In this document: positions 35,039-49,838 of the stretch, in pieces | Layout of the letters: each line of letters opens with the position of its first letter | Position numbering within the stretch: the stretch's first letter is position 1 | Source of the DNA: Cercospora beticola | Taxonomy: Eukaryota > Ascomycota > Dothideomycetes > Mycosphaerellales > Mycosphaerellaceae | Assembly (NCBI RefSeq): GCF_033473495.1 | Contig: NC_088938.1 | Span: 620,001-684,000, forward strand | DNA: 64,000 nt | Direction: 5' to 3' | Program-made: the position numbers and the translations under genes | The notes under the pieces: model-generated | Seen by the model: the letters and a program-made list of their open reading frames with translations, nothing else | Database searches by the model: none | What the model was told of the DNA's origin: nothing

Positions 35039-36927
35039 ATTGGAAGCGCAATGGGTAGTTCTGACGTGAAAATTCTCTAGTTTGACCTGCTCTCTGTTGC
35101 TGGAACCTCTCTGTCAGCGCTGGCTGACTCGTATTTGTACGATGGAAGGCTCCATGTCGTCGTGCGAGTTATCAGATGGTGGATCCCCGGGCCGGTCAAC
35201 TCCTTTCATCTATCGCCCCGGCCTATCTGATCGGGGGACATTAATGGGTCTGACCAGGAGCCGGCATCGACATCGGAGCGGCGGTATAACAAGTGTTCAT
35301 TCCAGCTGAAATGAATTCTAGGGCTCGTCGCTGTTATTGAGGTCAATGAGGTGGAACATAGACTTGTGATATCGATCGGGTTGGCAGATGCATCACAGCA
35401 TTGTACCTGCAGATTTTGCCGAAGTTCAAGCACAGGCCAATGCAAAGCTTGGCCAATGGTCGGCGGGAGAGGTCGCCACCCGCAGAGCAAGTTTGCGACG
35501 GTTCATGCTCCCCAGCTTGCACTGGACGACGACAACGAATATTCGCTGCTGGCCGAACACGTCGTGACCCTCACTTACTCTCTGTCGACTGCATACTTGA
35601 CCCGGCTTCGTAAGCGGACACTCTTCTGGCACACCAAAGTGGCTTTCAGCATACACATCGCCTCATTGCCATACTAGGAACCGCGATTCAAGAGCTTCTT
35701 GCTGGCGACAGTTCTGAGACTGCAACGGTTTTGGCGCTGGGACTGCCCACATCCAGCCTTGAGATCTGGAAGCATTCGCATTTTGGCCTTTTCTTGAAGT
35801 TCGTGGCCAACTCTGAAAAGCAGCGAGTCGGCAGGATGACCCAACCATCTGTCCTGTTTATTTACCTCAATTGCAGAGCAAGTAGGTACTGTCGGGCGTG
35901 CAACTGGTAACGTGGTTTGCTCGCTAGTCCTAGTAAGAATTGCATCAAAGTCAATTTTGGTGACCACGATGTCACAGCAGCAACAAGGATGCACAGCGAA
36001 GGTGAAGTTGACCAAGAAGTCGCTGCAGGAGCTCGAGATACGCGTCCAAACCTATAGCGGCAATGGTTGCGCTCAGTCATGCCGGTGGCATCCGCAGCAA
36101 GAGCAGCTCAGCACGCGCATAGCAGTGGCAACTTCTGTTGTATCTGAAGCTGGAATGATCGTCGCGGCAGTCCGCAAATGCAGCGTGCATGAGTGGACTG
36201 CCTCGTTCACTCGTGAGGTACAACAAGGGCTGTACTCCTTCTTCAGTCCTTCGATGAAAACTCTCCGCAGAGCACTGCTACCGCACCTTGCAGTGGCCTC
36301 GGTGTGGTCTCCGCGTTTCATTCGAGGAGGACAAAAATACGTATGAGTGACATGGAGGCTGAACTCTGTTTGGGTGGCTTCCTCGTCGATCAAATCCCAA
36401 GAACATCATAAGCATGAGGATCTTGCCTTATCTGGCCTCGTCGCGCTACGCTCAGGCATTTAAGCGACAAAGTGATCAGAGCCTCAATTGGCGTCTTACG
36501 GACTAATACTCGACCTCTGAGTGGACAGAATACCACGCAAAAACGTGAGATCGATCGATCTTACCATGATCATCCTCTACACAATTCAACCCCAAGGGCT
36601 AAGCACTAGCTCTTCACCTAGGGCGGTGCGCACTGGAGTTGGATGGCCACTTTCTCCTCGACGTCTTCACCATGAGGCCGCCCATGATGCCCGTGAGTCG
36701 TCACGATCTGACCGACGATCCCTTCTCATGTTGCGAAGTTGGCGAAGTGCCTCGGAACTTGAGATGAGCTGAGATAATGCTCTCAACGTGTAGCGAATGC
36801 GAAGGAAATGGTATGTGATATTAGGAGTGTTGCGCCGCCTTCGGGAATGCGTTCCAGCGTTCTCTTGATCAAGCCACATTGTCCTCCCCTGCGCCTCTCC
36901 CTACGCCTCCAGGCTTGCTAGTTCGCC
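35039..36927. other. Gene-poor 1.9-kb spacer
   Basis: Divergent promoters of the FAD oxidoreductase and the peroxidase. Frames of up to 144 codons (35912-36346 +) show no domain and overlap similar antisense frames. No repeat or transposon remnant was recognised. Confidence 0.4.
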
Positions 36928-38544
36928 ATGAAGTTTTCTACCTCTTCTGCGCTCCTTAGCGCTATTCCTTTGGCTGCTGCCTTTCCAGCACATCTTCTTG
37001 AGCAGGCAAGAAACGACCCGAATGTGGTTGCCCGCGCCAATGAGGTGCTTGCCAAACGTCAAAAGAGTGCGGATGCTGCGACTGCAATCTTCGAGGCCAT
37101 CCCAACCTTCGATGCGGAGAAGCAATTGATTGATGTATCAGAGGGCTCAGGCCATGAATGGGTATGATGCTCCGCTGAACAGGTGGGAGAGACAACGCTG
37201 ACAAGTCTCAGCAAGCGCCAGGACCTAATGACCTTCGAGGTGTTTGTCCCGGCCTGAATGCTTTCGCCAACCAGTAAGTGGTTTTGGTCGTCGTCATGGA
37301 ATGATCTTTTGCTGACACGATAAAGTGGCTTCCTACCTCGCTCTGGATATGCCACCGTCGCCCAATACATCGATGCGACAATGAACGTGGTGGGGATGGG
37401 CACAGATCTTTCCGCCTTCTTGGCAGTACTAGGTGCTTTAATCGACTCAGGTGACCTAATGGCTTGGTCTATGGGAGGAACACCACCACCGGGCGTCGGA
37501 GGACCCCTTGCCCAGAGAGGCAACGGCTTGATTGGCAGGTTCGTTACCCTCGTCTCTTTTCTTGCGATCATGGAGCGTGTAACTGACTGTAGTTTGATAA
37601 CAGCCACAACAAGTACGAGAATGACATCTCCCCAACTAGAGGCGACTTGTACGAGATCGGCAACAACTACATCACCAATGCGGATCAGTTCCAGGATATG
37701 ATCGATGCCAACCCTGGTGGAGAGGTGACCTTGGATGGTCTGACTGCCTACCGTTCGCAACGTTTCGATCGCCAGGTCGCCAACAACAAATACTTCTTCA
37801 ACGGACCATTCCCTGGACTTCTCGTGCAACCTGCAGCGTTCACGTTCAGTACGAACAGATCCGATCCATGATAGACGCGTCTAGTTGCTGACCATCAATA
37901 GTCTACCGCTTCATGGCCAACCACTCCGAAGAAGACCCAATCGGAACGCTCAGCTACAGCACTATCCAGAGCTGGTTCGGAATCGAGGGCGAGAACGGCA
38001 ACTATGTAGCTCGCCAGGGACATGAGCGTATGTTCCAGACTTGGACCTGACTGCCATGGAACACGCACTAACGTTCTCTTGCGTAGGCATTCCCGACAAC
38101 TGGTACCGACGATCCCTGACTGCACCATACTCGATTCCATACTTCCTCGGTGACGTCTTGAACGCTGCCCGTCTCCAGTCAGTACCCCTCCGTCAACCTG
38201 ACACGCATGCCGCACATATACTAACTTCGATTTACAGCCCCAAATTCCTCAACATCGGCGGTAACCTCGACGGAAAGACCAACAACTTCGCCGGCGTCAA
38301 CGTGGAAGATCTCACTGGTGGTGTCTTCAACAGCGACGATCTTCTCAAGGGCAACAACCTCGGCTGCTTTGCATTCCAGACCGTTGCGCAGGCCAAGGCT
38401 GATTTGATCCTCGACAATATTCTTAATGGTGTGCAGGATGCTGTTGGATCCATTGTGACGCAGCTGGGTTGCCCGCAATTGAGGGCCATCGATGAAGCTC
38501 AGCTTGAGCGATTCCCGGGTTACCAGAAGTCTCCGATCTTTTGA
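36928..38544 (+). CDS. Secreted family-2 heme-thiolate peroxidase, 425 aa
   Basis: Seven exons: 36928-37161, 37212-37273, 37326-37538, 37604-37848, 37902-38027, 38087-38177 and 38238-38544. All introns are GT-AG, 50-65 bp, in phase. The signal peptide is MKFSTSSALLSAIPLAAAFP. The heme-thiolate signature reads GVCPGLNAFANHGFLPRSG across the second intron, with Cys90 the axial ligand. HNKYENDIS after the third intron holds the distal acid region of the family. The group includes chloroperoxidase and unspecific peroxygenases, which halogenate or hydroxylate with H2O2; which reaction this one does is not evident. The VCPG in place of PCPG at the Cys motif is a mild variation. Confidence 0.9.
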
Positions 38545-39006
38545 GGAGGTCGCAGTCGAGAAGTCAGCTCAGTGGGAGATCAATTGATGTGTAATGAGAT
38601 ATGATACGATAAGTGGAGCTGAAGCGAAAAGGAAGACTTTCATGTACAGGATCGGGATAAGATCTTACGATGCTTGGAAATTAATATATTTTGCACATTT
38701 TCTCCGCCTTTCTGCACACCTCCTCCAATGTTGTCCGTGTTGCACCGGCAGACCTTCAAAGAATGCGTTCTCCAGCTCATGCACCTTGCTACTGCTCCAA
38801 GCTGGTGCTTTGCGGCCTGTAGCTTTCGATGTCCTGAGCTCGTGTTCGACTCTCATTCTGCTGCACAGAATGAGGCTCGTCTTCCCGTCGGTAAGCAAAC
38901 TATGAACCAGCCAACGGGAATCAGAAGCAATGGTGAAGAGGGAAAGTGCACAGGAATCTTCGAAACTGCCATGCTTTGATTCTGCTGTATCGCTTTTGAA
39001 ACAAAA
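38545..39006. other. Convergent 3' spacer
   Basis: Between the peroxidase and the DUF2237 protein. Two short + frames without features. No gene called. Confidence 0.4.
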
Positions 39007-39689
39007 TTATCCTCTAGTTGCGCTGGTATCTGACACCGACCCAGTCTTGTTCATACCAGAAGCGGACCCAGGCGCAAGCGACTTGTCTGCAAGAAATCGT
39101 CAATAGTCGTCCACACTGCCAAAAGATTCCACATACCATGACTGCTAATCTCATGATGCTCCTTCGCAACCTTCGATCCCGCACTCGAAGGCGTATGATG
39201 ACCTTCCTGTCTCTGCGACTGCGCCGCCTCACCCTCCGCAGCATACTGCTTCAGATCCTTATACTCCACTTCCTTCAAAGCAGCATCATGCGTAGCATGC
39301 AAATGTACCTTTGGCACATGCTCTTTCTGCAATTTCCCATCTGAAACAGCTTGCATAGCCTCTTTCCATCGCGAAGCACAGAGACACCATTTTTGGCCGG
39401 GTTTTACGCCTACGTCTTTGAGGTTGTTGCCTTTTGAGGCGGTGAAGTCGAGGAATTGCGAGGTGACGGTGGCGGCTACGGAGTGGTTGCCTTTGTCGTC
39501 GGGGCCGGATCTGCAGTAGCCGTCTTTGAAGAAACCGACTGGAGGGTCTTTGGAGAAGAGGGCGAGGCGGCCGCCGGCGACTTGGTGGGAGTGTTAGCTT
39601 CTATATTGTAAGAGATGTTTTGAAAGGTAAGTGATACCATTGTTATTCTCCATCGTCGGCTTCGTCGAGGTCTGCTGTTTGGTCGCCAT
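39007..39689 (-). CDS. DUF2237 family protein, 191 aa
   Basis: Exons 39638-39689, 39137-39580 and 39007-39086. The 57-bp intron (GTATCA donor) and the 50-bp intron (GTATGT donor) both keep phase. The core matches the widespread DUF2237 family, also found in bacteria: PVGFFKDGYCRSGPDDKGNH, then FLDFTASKGNNL, GVKPGQKWCLCASRWKEA and the end VHLHATHDAALKEV. The conserved cysteines at KWCLC are present. Function is not known. The C-terminal 60 residues (after GEAAQSQ) are polar and specific to this lineage, and the last exon is Ser/Gly/Thr-rich. Confidence 0.85.
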
Positions 39690-40374
39690 TGTGTCTTATT
39701 TCTCGATCTAGTGGCAAGCTTCTGATGCGTCTCGAATTCCTGTATCAAATGCTCTGATGGAAGTGCTGTCTGTTATGGCCAAAAGAGATGAAGACAGAGG
39801 AAAAGTCCAAGCCCACCTACATGAGAGCATCATCGCCGTTGTGCTCATCAATAACGGCTCCTGACATCACCATTACATGGCATTCGGCGGAGAGTGTATT
39901 GTTCAGGAACAGGTCTAGCGGCATCGAAGCCATCGCCAGGTCGAGCTGTTTTTATGGGGCGCTTGCTTAGTCACCCACGATCAAGGATCGGTCTTTGCCG
40001 CTTCCAGGTTCTCTTGACGACATCAACTCCTCTCACAACCAGCTCTCCAGCACGCGCATCATCACACGAGCACGCACACTCTATGTCGTGAAGCTGGATA
40101 TGACCCGAGTTCGATAATTCTCTAACTTGCTTGCAGAGCTCTCACTCAGCACATGCGAGGCTGTGACCGGCCCGTAGTTCAAGATGCAAGGCAAAAAAGG
40201 TCTGGCAAAATGCCACTGTGTCAAGAAGAGATATTTTGCACCCAATTGAAACGCCTCGAGCTATCAGCTGCTTATCGTACACGACCGCGTGATCAGGAAC
40301 AACGCAACAAGTCCTAAAAGATGCTAATCAGCCACTCTCAATCCATTGCCCTTCGGAAAACCGCAAAGGCACAC
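39690..40374. other. Spacer upstream of DUF2237 gene
   Basis: 685 bp, holding the DUF2237 promoter and the 3' UTR of the tautomerase. No gene seen. Confidence 0.4.
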
Positions 40375-40860
40375 TCACAACCTCGCCCTCTCCAACCTCC
40401 TCCTCACCTCCTCCATCTCCTCCGCCCTCACAACCCGATTCTCCTTCATCCAAACCTTCTCATCCTCACTCCTAAACTCCGGCGCATAAACCCCATCAAT
40501 TTTCCACAACAGCCTCTCCGTCTCCTCAACATGATACTCCCACGAGAATCCCTTATCCTCAATATGCGGCTTCAACGCCTTATCCATCTTCGCAGTCCAA
40601 TCCTGATGAACTTTAGGATCCTTCGGCATATTCACATGAATATGCGCGATGTTTAATCGAATGAAGGGCCTTCCGCGAAGTCGAGAAACTTGGCCGCCGA
40701 CGAATTGGTTTTCGTCGGGGGTGGGGAGGAATGTGACCACGACGTAGAAGGGGGGGAAACCGAGGTCGCTGTAGAGGTTTGTGATGGCTTCTGCGAGGGA
40801 TTGTTTGGAGTGGGCGTCTTGGAAGACGTCTGGTGGGTGGAAGATTCTCCAGTGGGGCAT
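40375..40860 (-). CDS. Tautomerase-like protein (cis-CaaD/malonate-semialdehyde type), 161 aa
   Basis: A single exon. The protein begins MPHWRIFHPPDVF, so removal of Met leaves the catalytic N-terminal Pro that defines the tautomerase superfamily. FYVVVTFLPTPDENQFVGGQ and PFIRLNIAHIHVN are the next two beta-alpha-beta elements of the fungal Tautomerase_3 group, followed by the trimerising C-terminal region with MEEVRRRLERARL. Members tautomerise keto acids or hydrolyse haloacrylates. The actual substrate is unknown. The C-rich third positions of 40375-40600 generate long shadow ORFs. Confidence 0.82.
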   Translation of the reverse strand: MPHWRIFHPPDVFQDAHSKQSLAEAITNLYSDLGFPPFYVVVTFLPTPDENQFVGGQVSRLRGRPFIRLNIAHIHVNMPKDPKVHQDWTAKMDKALKPHIEDKGFSWEYHVEETERLLWKIDGVYAPEFRSEDEKVWMKENRVVRAEEMEEVRRRLERARL

Positions 40861-41537
40861 GGTTGATTGAAGGTTCTGGTTGATGTGAATTGATTTGATG
40901 TAAGAAGTGTTTCCTTGCGAGACTCGATGATTGATTTGTCGTTTTGCTGCGCCGAGTGTTGATAGATGCTGTGATCAGAAATTGTAATGTGGCTTGTATC
41001 CTTTCTATTTGAACTTCTTGTTCTCGCGCGTGTTGTGTGTTGTGAAGATCAGTAATCAGACCCTCTTGCGTAGGAGACGCCACAATGCAACTTCTAGGCC
41101 CGTTGCGTCCACTCTCGTCACGAGGCTCGTATCCACCACAGCACTGCCCTCGCAAACTGTACCTCCGTCCCGTACCCACAGCGCTGCAACATTGTTGTTT
41201 ACCAAACAATCCGATCTCAATTGTAGTCGGCCGTTACGCACGCAGGCACAACAATTGGGACGTGGATCCACCATCATGGGAATGCTTGGTAATTTCGATA
41301 CTTGTGGCTACGCGCGCAGCCCATCTCGGCCATGTTCAGTAAACAAATGTCTCCATAACATGACCAAGCTTGCTTGTCTGTATTGGGAATCGTAAGTGGC
41401 ACGAATGGCGCCATACGTGGCATAAGGGCACCGTAGAAGTATATATTCACCACTAGCACATACCAGGGTGACCATGTAAGACATCCAAGCAAGCATCAGT
41501 TCGTTGTGTTTACCATCCGGGGCTCAAAAAGCATAAC
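40861..41537. other. Divergent spacer, tautomerase / reductase
   Basis: 677 bp that must hold both promoters. Short frames on both strands, no gene called. Confidence 0.4.
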
Positions 41538-42604
41538 ATGTCAGAACTCATCTTCATTACAGGGGCCTCTGGCTTCATCGGCTCACAAACCGCCAAGTCT
41601 GTCCTCCAAGCAGGCTACCGAATTCGTCTGAGCATTCGACAGAAAGAGCAAGAACAAGAACTCAGAGATATCCTCAAAGATGCATCGCAGGACAAGATCG
41701 AATTCGCTCATATTCCTGACTTGACCACACCCGGTGCGTTCGAAGAGGCATTGGAAGGCGTTGATTATGTCTTCCATCTTGCTTCACCTATGCCAGGCAA
41801 AGGCGAAGATTTTCGCGAGGATTATGTCAAACCTGCGGTATCTGGCAGTCTCGCGATCCTGCAGGAGGCTTTGAAGCATGAGCAGATCAAGTTTGTGGTC
41901 GTGACGAGCTCTATTCTGGCCTTGATTCCATTGGGTGGCTTGTCGGATTCGAGTGCTCCAATCAAAGGTGAGATTACTCTCTCCAAAGCCCTTGACGTGA
42001 TGTCAGCTAACATTTCGCAGCAAACACAGGTGAAAAATTACCAGTTTCCGCGGACATGAAATTTCCAGACGGTGCCGCAGGCCATGGCGCAAAATACAGC
42101 GCCAGCAAGATTCTTGCCCACCAAGCCACGCGCGACTTTGTCGAGAAAGAAAAGCCCGAATACAAGCTGGTGACCTTCCACCCGGTCCTCGTGATTGGCG
42201 AATCACTTGTCCAGAAGAACTTTGACCAGCTCGACGGCATGAACCAAGTCCTTTGGAGTTCCCTACACTCGACTCAGCCAACCATGCCTTCAACTTTTGT
42301 TGATGTGAAGCAATGTGCTGAATCGCACGTGAATGCGGTGCGGAATTACGAGAAGTTGAAGAATGGGACAGAATATGGCCTGTCGTCTCCTGCGGTCGCA
42401 TGGAACGAGGTGGCCAAGTTCGTGAAGCAAGAGTTTCCGCAGGTGCAGGTCAAATTGGATGACGGTCCATCTTTGTCATCGAAGTTCGAGGTTGATACAG
42501 AGCCTGCTGATCGCGACTTGAAGATCCAGTGGAGGCCTGTGCAGGACGTTGTACGGGACACGCTAGGGCAGCAGCAGGCTTTCCAGAAGCAGTCGCATTT
42601 GTGA
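41538..42604 (+). CDS. NAD(P)-dependent reductase/epimerase (extended SDR), 337 aa
   Basis: Exons 41538-41967 and 42021-42604 flank a 53-bp GTGAGA/TCGCAG intron, phase 1. The Rossmann motif GASGFIG is at residues 9-15. DYVFHLASPMPG and VVVTSSILAL follow, and the YxxxK pair is Tyr169/Lys173 (KYSASK), reached across the splice. This is the dihydroflavonol-4-reductase / methylglyoxal reductase-like (Gre2) branch of extended SDRs. The likely reaction is reduction of a carbonyl with NADPH; the substrate is not evident. No signal peptide or membrane span. Confidence 0.9.
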
Positions 42605-43156
42605 GCATGTAACAGTTTGTCGAGGTAGATCGAATTATGCGTCGATTTTGCACATTCTTTCATTGAAGTCTGAGGGCGTCGTGATCTGTTGTGTCGCGTC
42701 CTGTCTTGGTCTTCTCGTCGATGACTTTGGTCCTGCATCCCTTGCTTAGAGCGGACAGTCTGGGTCACGCGGTCGATGAGACTATGCGCTCCCTTGCAGA
42801 CCAACTGGGAGTACAGACTGAAGACTAGGTGGTCTATGTATGTCAGCAACATAAAGTGGAAATCATGAACTTTACCGTACGTACCTGCCGCAGTTCAACC
42901 ATCCATGTTCGCGATTGCCAGATAGCAATACGTGAAGATCATATCGAGGTAACCGGTAGCTTGATAGATTTCACAGACACTTTGTTTTACAAGAGTGTCG
43001 GTCAAGGTTGTGTTGTTTCGCATGCGGGGTGCGGACTAACAATCCTTTACGCACTTAAGCAAGACAGACTATCCTGGACAACATAAGTGTACCAAGACCA
43101 AAGAACCTCGGTCGACGACTGCATAGTCATCGATGGTAAAACAGCGGCCATACTTC
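42605..43156. other. Convergent 3' spacer, reductase / regulator
   Basis: 552 bp between two stops. No gene seen. Confidence 0.4.
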
Positions 43157-45180
43157 TCAGACCAGTCCTTGCACGCGCGCATCAAGTTTTGGATCGATTC
43201 GGCCGTACTCCGCATGAAGAAGGGCGTCAACTTCTCCGATCATGCGCAGACTCTGCCGAACACTTGGTGAGACTGCGCCTCCGTGTACATGTGTCCACGG
43301 TTCGATGAGCCGAGCGAGATGCTTCCCAGCATCTAGGGCCTGTGAATCTAGTCGTTGTTTCAAGGCCGGTATGCGACTAGCAGCGAGGAGCAGCAACATA
43401 GTGCTAGCCATGCTGGGTTTTATCAGTGAGCAGGACTGCGAGCGCACGTCGGAAATTGCAGACTTACGACAACGAACAGATCCAGGTATCAATCAGAACA
43501 GTCTGTGAGAAGGCTTTAAGGTTCAGGATGTGCAGTAGACACATTGTCAAACAGATCTCGCTCTTGTCGAGCATTTGCGCTGTCAATGCTTCTCCAGTAG
43601 AGGTGCGTGACAGGACTTGATTCAGGTACGGCCGGTAGATGACCGCTCTGCCTGCGCCTCGAAATTAGCAAATGAGATATACTTTCCACTGCGTCACTTA
43701 CAAGTCAAATATCTTTGTCGCAAAAAGCCCCCTCGCTGGGAGCTGGCGGGAGTGGTGTCGATCGAGAACTGGAAGACAGGTGGTAAACAGGTCCGCCACT
43801 CTTCCAGTTGATGATCCAGCTCAGTCACAACATGTGGAAAGCGAGCATCGTCGAAAGCTACCCCAGTGTCTGGCGCATACAGTAAGTCGTGCACTCGGTT
43901 CAGAAGCCTCCGCATCGAGACACAAGCCAGAAAGTAGAGCGAAGACTGATCTCTTTCGGTTTCGTCCTCGGACGTTTGGTAATAAGCTGGATACGGTACG
44001 GATGACTCCATGTCGCTTACGCCAGTCTGAGGCAGCGCTGCAAGCTCAGCAATATAATCGCTCTCCAGAATGAAACAAGACCAGAAGACTCGCCGCAGAC
44101 ATTCCGTATCGATTCCAGTGTCGGCTGAAGTGTAAGCAAGCAATGTTCGACACTTCGTCGCAGTCATACAAACGTATGAATGCGCCTGCAATGGCCTCTG
44201 GAGATACGCGAAGAACAGTGCTGTGAAGAACAAGCACTGCGTGGCCGTGGTCGATACTTCCAGATGGACACCACTGAGTCCTTGCAAGTAGAGCTCGAAG
44301 TAAGTGTGTGCCAATACCTGACTTCTCTGCACTTGACTGTCCTCAGAGAAGGTCGAGCCAGTGTTTGCCAGACCATCTACGACTTGACTTGCGCAGCCCA
44401 GCGCCATTACTATGAGGGCTAAGCTCGTCTCAATGCTGTCATCGATTTGTCTCTCAAGCACACGATGCTCAACATCTGCGAGTTGGCTGGTGGTCACAGT
44501 GGGATAGGAGAAGTTGATCGTCGCCTGAAATGCCTGGACAGCCGCATTGACTTCATTTGGCTTCAGCGAAGGAGGCGGCTGAGCCGGCCTCGAAGGGTAT
44601 CGGCGTCGCTGCTGCTCGATGGTGAAGATCTGCTGATAGTGCGTCCGTAAGCCAGGAAAGACATCGAAAAAGGGCCAGGCCAGCACAGACTCGGTCGTGG
44701 ACGTGTGGCGCGCAGAGAGAACGGCATTGTCCAGGCTTTCATTTCTGCGATGTCGAGTGCCATGAACAAGCTGCCGTGCGCCGGTAACGGAAGAAGGCTG
44801 TCGGTCCGTGGTCACTGTTTGCGGTGAAGTCGCTGTCACGCTCTCGACGGGCAGAGGAGAGAGGCCTGGATGCGCTGACAACTGGGCCGTCAAATACGAC
44901 AGGCGATCTTCCAGGCGGAGGACCGTCTCCAGAATGGCATCGCTCTTGCCCTTGGTGATGGGCTCGGTGCCATACAGGCAGTCGGTGTCGGAGTTCTTGC
45001 AATTGCGACAAGGTTGATTGCCATCACATCTGCCTGAGGCGTTAGAAGGATGCAGCCGGTCTTTCGCGCATCTGCGACTTGCTTCACTTTGCGTTGTCTG
45101 CACGTCGCACAAGCGTGCGGCCCTCGCCGTCGCTTCTTTGGCGGCTCATCGCCATTTGGGCTTCCCTCTTCCGGCCCCAT
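43157..45180 (-). CDS. Zn2Cys6 transcription factor, 621 aa
   Basis: Exons 45083-45180, 43702-45029, 43468-43651 and 43157-43412. Intron 1 (53 bp) has a GC donor (GCAAGT) and a CTAAC branch point; introns 2 and 3 are GTAAGT. The GC-AG splice is needed to complete the DNA-binding zinc cluster: Cys24, 27, 34, 40, 43 and 50 give CX2CX6CX5CX2CX6C preceded by KKRRRG. A linker with a short heptad helix (ILETVLRLEDRLSYL) follows, then the fungal-specific transcription factor domain from about 180, with CLRRVFWSCFILESDY typical of the family. It is divergent to the beta-galactosidase with 343 bp between the starts, so a role in controlling that gene (as with lactose or galactose regulators) is an inference. 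Confidence 0.9.
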
Positions 45181-48790
<3,610 letters not shown>

Positions 48791-49098
48791 GATAGATATC
48801 GAGAACAAACCTCGCCACATGCACTCGCCAATGCTGCTCATAGATAGATATAGATATGCTTGGCATCTTGGAAGGATCAGCTCATACGCCAAGCTCATCC
48901 ATCTGCTCAAGCTCCTTAGGGCTATCATCAACAAACCCATATTGCGCAGGAAAAGATTACAAACCATTCCATGCCACTGTTGTCTTACAAATGTACTTCC
49001 TATTCCAAAATCAATATATAAAACCTTGCTCATCGACCGATTCTCTATCCATCGAAAACCCAACAACTCAGCAATCAATCAACAGGACAACGACAAAT
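48791..49098. other. Spacer between beta-galactosidase and RidA gene
   Basis: 308 bp, the 3' UTR of the galactosidase and the RidA promoter. No other feature. Confidence 0.4.
49015..49022 (+). promoter_or_regulatory. TATA box of RidA-like gene
   Basis: TATATAAA lies 77-84 bases before the ATG at 49099. Confidence 0.5.
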
Positions 49099-49604
49099 AT
49101 GTCTCACCTCCAATACTTCTCCTACGCCAAAAATTTCCACTACTCCCAATCTGTCCGTCTTCCACACAATCAAATCCTCGTCTCAGGACAACCAGGTCTC
49201 AACCGAGAAACTGGTAAAATTCCAACAGATCATCGGGAGGAAATCGATCAGGCGTTTCGGAATGTTGATATGGCAGTGAAAGAAGCTGGCGGTACGTAAT
49301 TGCTCCTGCTGTACAATCGAAGAGTCTAGTCATTCTCGTTCTCTTTGGAAGCGTGTTGTGTGAGTGTGAGATTCAAAGCTGACTGTACACGCGGTATACA
49401 GGGTCGGGAATCGAACAAGTTTACAAATTGAACATTTATTTTGCACCTTTGACGGAAGGGGCGATGGAGCCTTGCGGTGCGGCTTTGAAGGAGTGGTTTC
49501 CTAAGCATGCGCCATTGTTAACTGGAATTGGGGTTGAGAAGTTGGCGTTAGAGGGAATGAGAGTGGAGATTGAGGCGTGGGCTCATGATGATGGGAAAGC
49601 ATGA
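49099..49604 (+). CDS. RidA/YjgF/YER057c-family protein, 131 aa
   Basis: Exons 49099-49291 and 49402-49604 flank a 110-bp GTACGT intron in phase 1. The protein has the chorismate-mutase-like trimer fold of the family: NFHYSQSVRLPHNQILVSGQPG, AFRNVDMAVKEAGG, VYKLNIYF, and the end VEIEAWAHD. The canonical arginine in the RVEI strand is partly conserved (MRVEIEAWA), as in fungal relatives. Classical RidA deaminates reactive imines and enamines from amino acid metabolism. Fungal members of this divergent subgroup have unknown substrates. Cytosolic by the lack of a targeting peptide. Confidence 0.82.
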
Positions 49605-49838
49605 GAACCGGAGTCACATGAAAGACCAAAGTTGTATGACAATTTTGGCAGTTAAAGACTTTCAAGCCTGTGTTACTCGTATAGACATTCTTATCCCCCA
49701 AAGCGCGAAAAAGTGGGTATCATCAGTCTGCTAGCTAGTTCATTTCGCTCCCCATGCGCGTATTTCTTGGTGTCCTGTAGGCCTCCAATGCTGTGGTCGT
49801 ACACAATAAAATGTCGTTATCATCTCATTGCCTTGTCT

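Noticed and set aside
37059..37829. 256-codon minus frame over the peroxidase
   Set aside because: Antisense to a gene whose exons, signal peptide and heme-ligand motif are clear.
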